This document shows, in pieces, positions 32,382-36,618 of a stretch of 36,618 bases of DNA. The DNA is from Anaerolineae bacterium. GTDB taxonomy: Bacteria > Chloroflexota > Anaerolineae > Aggregatilineales > Phototrophicaceae. The notes beneath the pieces were generated by a model, which worked only from the letters and a program-made list of their open reading frames with translations, had not been told where the DNA came from and did not search any database. The stretch lies in contig JAIOHM010000077.1 of NCBI GenBank assembly GCA_019912965.1, positions 1-36,618 on the forward strand, read 5' to 3'. The position numbers were made by a program, and so were the translations under genes. Each line of letters opens with the position of its first letter. Position 1 is the first letter of the stretch.

Positions 32382-35300
32382 TTACCTTTCTGCATTTGAA
32401 CCTCTTGTACCCAACTCGATTAACAGGGGAAGTGCTGTCGGGTTACCTGAATTTCCAAGTGCTTGAATCGCCGCAAGCCGAAGTCTCTCAGCGCTATCCT
32501 CATTGGATGCAATCTGCATCAGGGGTACTAAAGCTTGGTCACTTCCAAAATGCCCAAGTGCCGAGACGGCAGCCAATCTCACGGATGCATCAGAATCTTC
32601 TAACACCCGAACAATGAAAGCTAATCGTTTGTCATCAGGCCGTTTGGCAAGGGCTTCTACAGTGTTTTGACGTACCCGAGGATCTTGATCGTCAATGAGG
32701 TGTTCTATTGCTGAGATAGCCGTCTCATTCTCAAATTCACCTAAAGCGAGAACAGCCTTTCGCCGTACTTCCGCATCCTGATCCTGAAGGGACTGAATGA
32801 GGGCGGATACCGTCGATTCATCTTTGAGTTCCGCCAATGTGGATACAGCAGCACGGCGCACATCCGTGTCGCTGTTACTCAGGGCACGGGCGAGAATAGG
32901 GCCAATTGGATATTCCAGGTAAGAGTCTAATACCGCAATGCTGGCCCGGCGAACTTCGATTTCAACATCATCCAGTGCACGCTCCAAGGTAGAGAGTGCG
33001 CGTGAATCGGGAAGTTTGCCCAATGCATTGATCACACTCTGCCTGACTTGGAGGTCATCGTCATCAAACAGCGGGATAATTTGGGGAACACCCGGCTGAT
33101 AGCCAATCTCACCCAATGCCCTAATCGCACTGGCGCGGATTTTTGCCTCGCTATCTTTAAGCGCTTTTATCAAGGTGTCGACAACGGGTTCACCCTTCAG
33201 CCGTTCCAGACCCTCTATCGCAAGGCGTCGAATTTCAACTTTAGAATCGTTGGCCACCTCAATTAAAGCTGGAATACTTCTTTCATCGCCTAATTTTCGC
33301 AGCGCGACGATAGCCCCTGCCCGCACGAAAACATTCTCATCACCCAAGGCTTTAAGTAATTCGGGGACTGCTTCGTGATTCCCGTACTCACTCAACATAA
33401 GGGTCACATGCCCACGTAAAACTGCGCTTTTGCTGGTCGCCAGCACTTTGGTCAGTATGGGGGCCAACTTAAGTCCAAAGCGGTCTATGGCTTCCTTTAA
33501 TGCCCCCAGTGTATTCGGTTCTGTCAGGGGCAGCAGTTGGATTAAGTTTTCTAAAGCGGGCTCGCCGATTTCAACCAACCGATCAATAATGGTCAGTTTT
33601 CGATGAGTCTTTACCCCGTAATCGCTGTATTCCTTTATCAGCCGCTCTGTTTCAGGCCGGATGAATAATTGGACGTGTCGTGGGAACTCAATCTGAAGCC
33701 GTTCCTGAATCGCGTAGACCGCATTCAGACGTTCTTGTGACCATAGATAATCTTCGTAGTTGCGATCTGTATTGTTCCACTCTCGTGCTGCCAGTCTGAC
33801 TTGGCGCAGCAGTTGGAAATCATTATAGGTATCTGAAATCCAGCGCGTAAGCCGATCCCAGCGCTGTAAAAGTGCCTCATGAGCGACTTGAACAATGGGT
33901 TCGGCACGGTTGCTATCCTGGCTCTGTACGAGCAGTCGTGCGCGCGTAAATGCCTCAATTAATTTTTCAGCATCGGGATTGCGTGCGACCTGCCGAAGGG
34001 TTGCGCGTTGGCGGGTGGCTGTTCCGCGTTCGTCCACTTCAATGAGTTCACGGAACACAAAGGGCAGCATGGCTTGAGAATCGGGTTCTAGTGAAGCATA
34101 GGTAGACTCGGCGCGCTTGCCAATTGCGCCTTGAACACCCCCCATCGATTCATAGGCCTGAAAAGTCATAAGACCCGTTTGTCGACAGGTCTGGTAAAGC
34201 TCATCGAGCGTGTAGGCAAGCAGGGCTAATGCGCCGGGTTCGTTGCGGGTGTCCTCAAAAATACGTTCAGGAAGTCCTTCCTCAAACGTGATGCCCGCCC
34301 GTTCGGCAGGCCGTGTAATCATCTCAAATAAGGCGGCTGACTGCGGAACCCCAAGCGGAAATGAACCATATTGAAGCAGCTCTACAAATTGGTGCAGGTT
34401 AATGTATCGGTGATAAAAATCGGATCGGATTGTGGCTACAATCCGAACAGGATGATTTTCGAGCATCTGCACAAGAAAGTTGACATACGGCTCACGGTAT
34501 TCCTCACGCACAAGGGTGAAAAGCTCTTCAAACTGATCAATAAAAATCATGATCTCAGCCCAATCGGGTCGATTGGCAAGCAAAGTCGATAGATAAGGGG
34601 TCAGACCATGCTTGAAGAGCTGCTCTGCTATCTCGCGGACATTACCATTCACCAATGGGGCGAGCCTGGCAGCAAACGCGATGAAAGGATCATCGCCCAG
34701 TTCGCCCGGCGTAAACCGTAAGCCGATCCACTGTGCGAGTCCTGAGTTCCAATCCGGCAGCATCCAATCCTTGCTGCCCTCTATTGCATTATGTTTTAGA
34801 CGCGGGATCAATCCCGCCCCAACCAACGATGATTTTCCAGAGCCGCTTGCGCCTACCACTGCTACAAATCGACTGTCCGAGAGGCGGCGTACCAACGCAT
34901 CCGTTTCACGGCCACGCCCAAAAAAGATTGGTTCATCCGATGGTGTAAAGGCACGCAAACCCGGAAATGGCGATCCATGCCAGAGTTGTGCGGGTTGTCG
35001 AGAGGGTGCAGTTAGGGATGGGGTTTCCAGCAATTGTTTGACCAAGACCCGAATATGGGCCTCAAACTTCTGTTTGAAATCTTGTGGCGAAAGGTATGAA
35101 TTAAATCCCTGTTGAATCGAGCCATCCACATTGGTAAACCGGGCGAAAAAGGCTTCCACATGTTCCCATTGTTCGATTTTTTCAGCCCGTTTAGGATCCT
35201 TGAGATTAATCACCGGATCCTCAACCCGACGATAAATAACCACCAGCGGTTTATCCGTCGCTTTGCTCGCATGAAAAGCATCCCAATATTCCCATTCTGT

Positions 35301-35627
35301 TCCTGACAAGTAGCGTGAGCCATCTGCCTTTTTATAGTCCTCTGGCAGCGGGGTTCCCATTCGCGCCCAAAACAACACCAAAACGATGTCACAATCCGAA
35401 GGCAGCGGTAACCCTCTATTAATCGCTTCTTGCGGGGTCATGGTCGCCAACATCGGCATATCTGCGCCGGGTTTGTCCCATGCAACCACTTCGGCGGTCA
35501 GTTTGCCTCGTAAAAGGGGATCATAGGGAAGATGGTCTATAACCTGGATCGCAATTGCTCTTTCCTCAGCCACATCACTCGGCGATGAAAGAAAAATGCG
35601 AATATGTTGAAGTTGGCTGTCTGCCAT
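32382..35627 (-). CDS. DUF4062-nSTAND1 NTPase-HEAT repeat protein
   Basis: A 1081-residue protein. Residues 5-130 are DUF4062 (IRIFLSSPSDVAEERAIAIQ, a TIR/SIR2-like Rossmannoid often coupled to STAND ATPases). Residues 218-600 are the nSTAND1 module: FPGLRAFTPSDEPIFFGRGR, Walker A GASGSGKSS (259-267), and Walker B IFIDQFEELF (361-370). Residues about 680-1075 are HEAT/PBS-lyase repeats (VRRAAVSTLAELKDESTVSA; VRQSVINALGKL), the expected sensor superstructure. The plan effector-NTPase switch-repeat sensor is that of NLR-like bacterial immune proteins. First gene of a two-gene minus-strand operon with the kinase. No membrane segment is seen. Confidence 0.88.
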   Translation of the reverse strand: MADSQLQHIRIFLSSPSDVAEERAIAIQVIDHLPYDPLLRGKLTAEVVAWDKPGADMPMLATMTPQEAINRGLPLPSDCDIVLVLFWARMGTPLPEDYKKADGSRYLSGTEWEYWDAFHASKATDKPLVVIYRRVEDPVINLKDPKRAEKIEQWEHVEAFFARFTNVDGSIQQGFNSYLSPQDFKQKFEAHIRVLVKQLLETPSLTAPSRQPAQLWHGSPFPGLRAFTPSDEPIFFGRGRETDALVRRLSDSRFVAVVGASGSGKSSLVGAGLIPRLKHNAIEGSKDWMLPDWNSGLAQWIGLRFTPGELGDDPFIAFAARLAPLVNGNVREIAEQLFKHGLTPYLSTLLANRPDWAEIMIFIDQFEELFTLVREEYREPYVNFLVQMLENHPVRIVATIRSDFYHRYINLHQFVELLQYGSFPLGVPQSAALFEMITRPAERAGITFEEGLPERIFEDTRNEPGALALLAYTLDELYQTCRQTGLMTFQAYESMGGVQGAIGKRAESTYASLEPDSQAMLPFVFRELIEVDERGTATRQRATLRQVARNPDAEKLIEAFTRARLLVQSQDSNRAEPIVQVAHEALLQRWDRLTRWISDTYNDFQLLRQVRLAAREWNNTDRNYEDYLWSQERLNAVYAIQERLQIEFPRHVQLFIRPETERLIKEYSDYGVKTHRKLTIIDRLVEIGEPALENLIQLLPLTEPNTLGALKEAIDRFGLKLAPILTKVLATSKSAVLRGHVTLMLSEYGNHEAVPELLKALGDENVFVRAGAIVALRKLGDERSIPALIEVANDSKVEIRRLAIEGLERLKGEPVVDTLIKALKDSEAKIRASAIRALGEIGYQPGVPQIIPLFDDDDLQVRQSVINALGKLPDSRALSTLERALDDVEIEVRRASIAVLDSYLEYPIGPILARALSNSDTDVRRAAVSTLAELKDESTVSALIQSLQDQDAEVRRKAVLALGEFENETAISAIEHLIDDQDPRVRQNTVEALAKRPDDKRLAFIVRVLEDSDASVRLAAVSALGHFGSDQALVPLMQIASNEDSAERLRLAAIQALGNSGNPTALPLLIELGTRGSNAER

Positions 35628-35851
35628 TACCGACCCTGACGCTACAATCTCGACTTACCTATAGTTTTACTATATCCCACGTAAGGCGAGAGCGCATATA
35701 CATTTGTCGAATTTCTGTGATGTGCGTTTTATCCGCTGAACAAAGCGGATGTCAAACAAGTACGGCTGCTGGGACGGGCAAAGCTGCAACGGGCACAGGG
35801 CTGGTACAGGGTCTAGTCTGAAGTCAGGGGTAGGAGGAAAAAACCACTGCC
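35628..35851. other. Intergenic region between the STAND gene and the array 4 leader
   Basis: About 220 bp without a credible gene. It must contain the minus-strand promoter for the STAND-kinase operon (AT-rich stretch 35655-35680), but no -35/-10 pair with good spacing is clear. Near the leader it has tandem purine/pyrimidine tracts (GGGGTAGGAGGAAAAAA at 35827-35843). Confidence 0.4.
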
Positions 35852-36102
35852 CCTTTATGTTGCGTAACGATTCTCATAAAAGGCCAAAATTTGACACAGC
35901 TCCGGAAAACGCCAAAATGATGTCATCCAGCGCGATCCAGCGCGATTCGGGGTACCAAAACCGGGGGTATGAAAATGAAAGCGCTTGCCAGAATCACCGT
36001 TTTGGGTTGTTAAACTGTTACGCCCGGAAGTTTCACAGGTCGATGCCAAAAAGTTGCGTAAAAACGCGATATGAGCTAATTTTGATATGAAGTCAAATGA
36101 CC
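35852..36102 (+). promoter_or_regulatory. CRISPR leader of array 4, with promoter
   Basis: Third copy of the leader, most diverged in the middle (CAGCTCCGGAAAACGCC in place of CAGCGCCGGACAGCGCG) but with identical promoter geometry: TTGCGT 36054-36059, 17 bp, TAATTT 36077-36082. The 5' end CCTTTATGTTGCGTAACG matches array 3's leader. Confidence 0.93.
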
Positions 36103-36618
36103 CTCTGCGGAGAGAAGAACCCCTACGGGGGACTGAAACCAATTACTAACGCCGTCTTACCATTCAATATCGATTCTCTGCGGAGAGAAGAACCCCTACG
36201 GGGGACTGAAACCGGCAACCTGAGCACGTTGTACTTCTCCCCAGTCTGTGAACGCTCTGCGGAGAGAAGAACCCCTACGGGGGACTGAAACATTATCTCC
36301 CTCTCATCAGAACTAGTTCACTTTTTACCCTCTGCGGAGAGAAGAACCCCTACGGGGGACTGAAACTAGCTATCTGGGATATTTGCCCCATCTGGCACTG
36401 AGAACTCTGCGGAGAGAAGAACCCCTACGGGGGACTGAAACAGGTCGCTAGGAGCAAGACAACGACAATGAGTAAAACCTCTGCGGAGAGAAGAACCCCT
36501 ACGGGGGACTGAAACAGGTCGCTAGGAGCAAGACAACGACAATGAGTAAAACCTCTGCGGAGAGAAGAACCCCTACGGGGGACTGAAACAGGTCGCTAGG
36601 AGCAAGACAACGACAATG
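36103..36618 (+). CRISPR. CRISPR array 4 (subtype C), cut by the window end; triplicated spacer
   Basis: Seven 37-nt repeats start at 36103, 36176, 36255, 36330, 36405, 36479 and 36553, identical to the subtype-C repeats of array 3. Spacers 1-4 are unique. Spacer 5 (36442-36478) is repeated exactly at 36516-36552, and its first 29 nt occur again at 36590-36618, where the window ends. The array continues beyond the window. Confidence 0.98.

Overview
The window looks like bacterial DNA from a Chloroflexota-type organism (Anaerolineae-like). I base this on protein style, not on a database match: a TIR-WD40 giant protein, a DUF4062-nSTAND-HEAT protein and a small HTH protein of a kind I associate with that phylum. 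Most genes have Shine-Dalgarno sites. The sequence is GC-rich, except for a more AT-rich stretch at about 25.0-31.3 kb. Both window ends lie inside CRISPR arrays.

Layout: (1) 1-2925: CRISPR array 1, cas6, a CARF/ring-nuclease-family protein with a C-terminal HTH, and a convergent HTH gene. No cas1, cas2 or effector genes are present. (2) 3012-4253: leader plus array 2. (3) 4460-21210: a tailed-phage virion module, all on the + strand, in typical siphovirus order. It holds portal-2H-MuF, protease-capsid fusion, small head genes, head-tail connector, gp10-like protein, tail tube with beta-propeller, tail chaperones with a frameshift, tape measure and two distal tail proteins. No terminase, integrase, repressor or replication gene is visible. 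(4) 21264-22433: a second leader plus array 3, lying between tail genes and lysis genes. (5) 22615-24964: TM/coiled-coil protein, holin-like protein and glycosidase-like putative endolysin, closed by a strong terminator. (6) 25442-35627: a conflict/defence island with TIR-TM-WD40, degenerate-J/vWA, and a minus-strand operon of DUF4062-nSTAND1-HEAT and a protein kinase. (7) 35852-36618: a third copy of the leader plus array 4, cut by the window end.

The four arrays use three repeat subtypes with different 5' halves. All share the CCCCTACGGGG hairpin and the ACTGAAAC 3' tag, so one Cas6 could plausibly process all of them. Arrays 2, 3 and 4 carry near-identical leaders of about 250 bp with a promoter at the same distance from the first repeat. 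They look like copies of one leader-array cassette. Array 3 is chimeric, with 11 subtype-C repeats followed by 2 subtype-B repeats. The most interesting points are the cassette inside a virion/lysis gene cluster, the chimeric array, the 2H phosphoesterase inside the portal polyprotein close to a type III CARF sensor, and the STAND/kinase/vWA/TIR island between two array cassettes.
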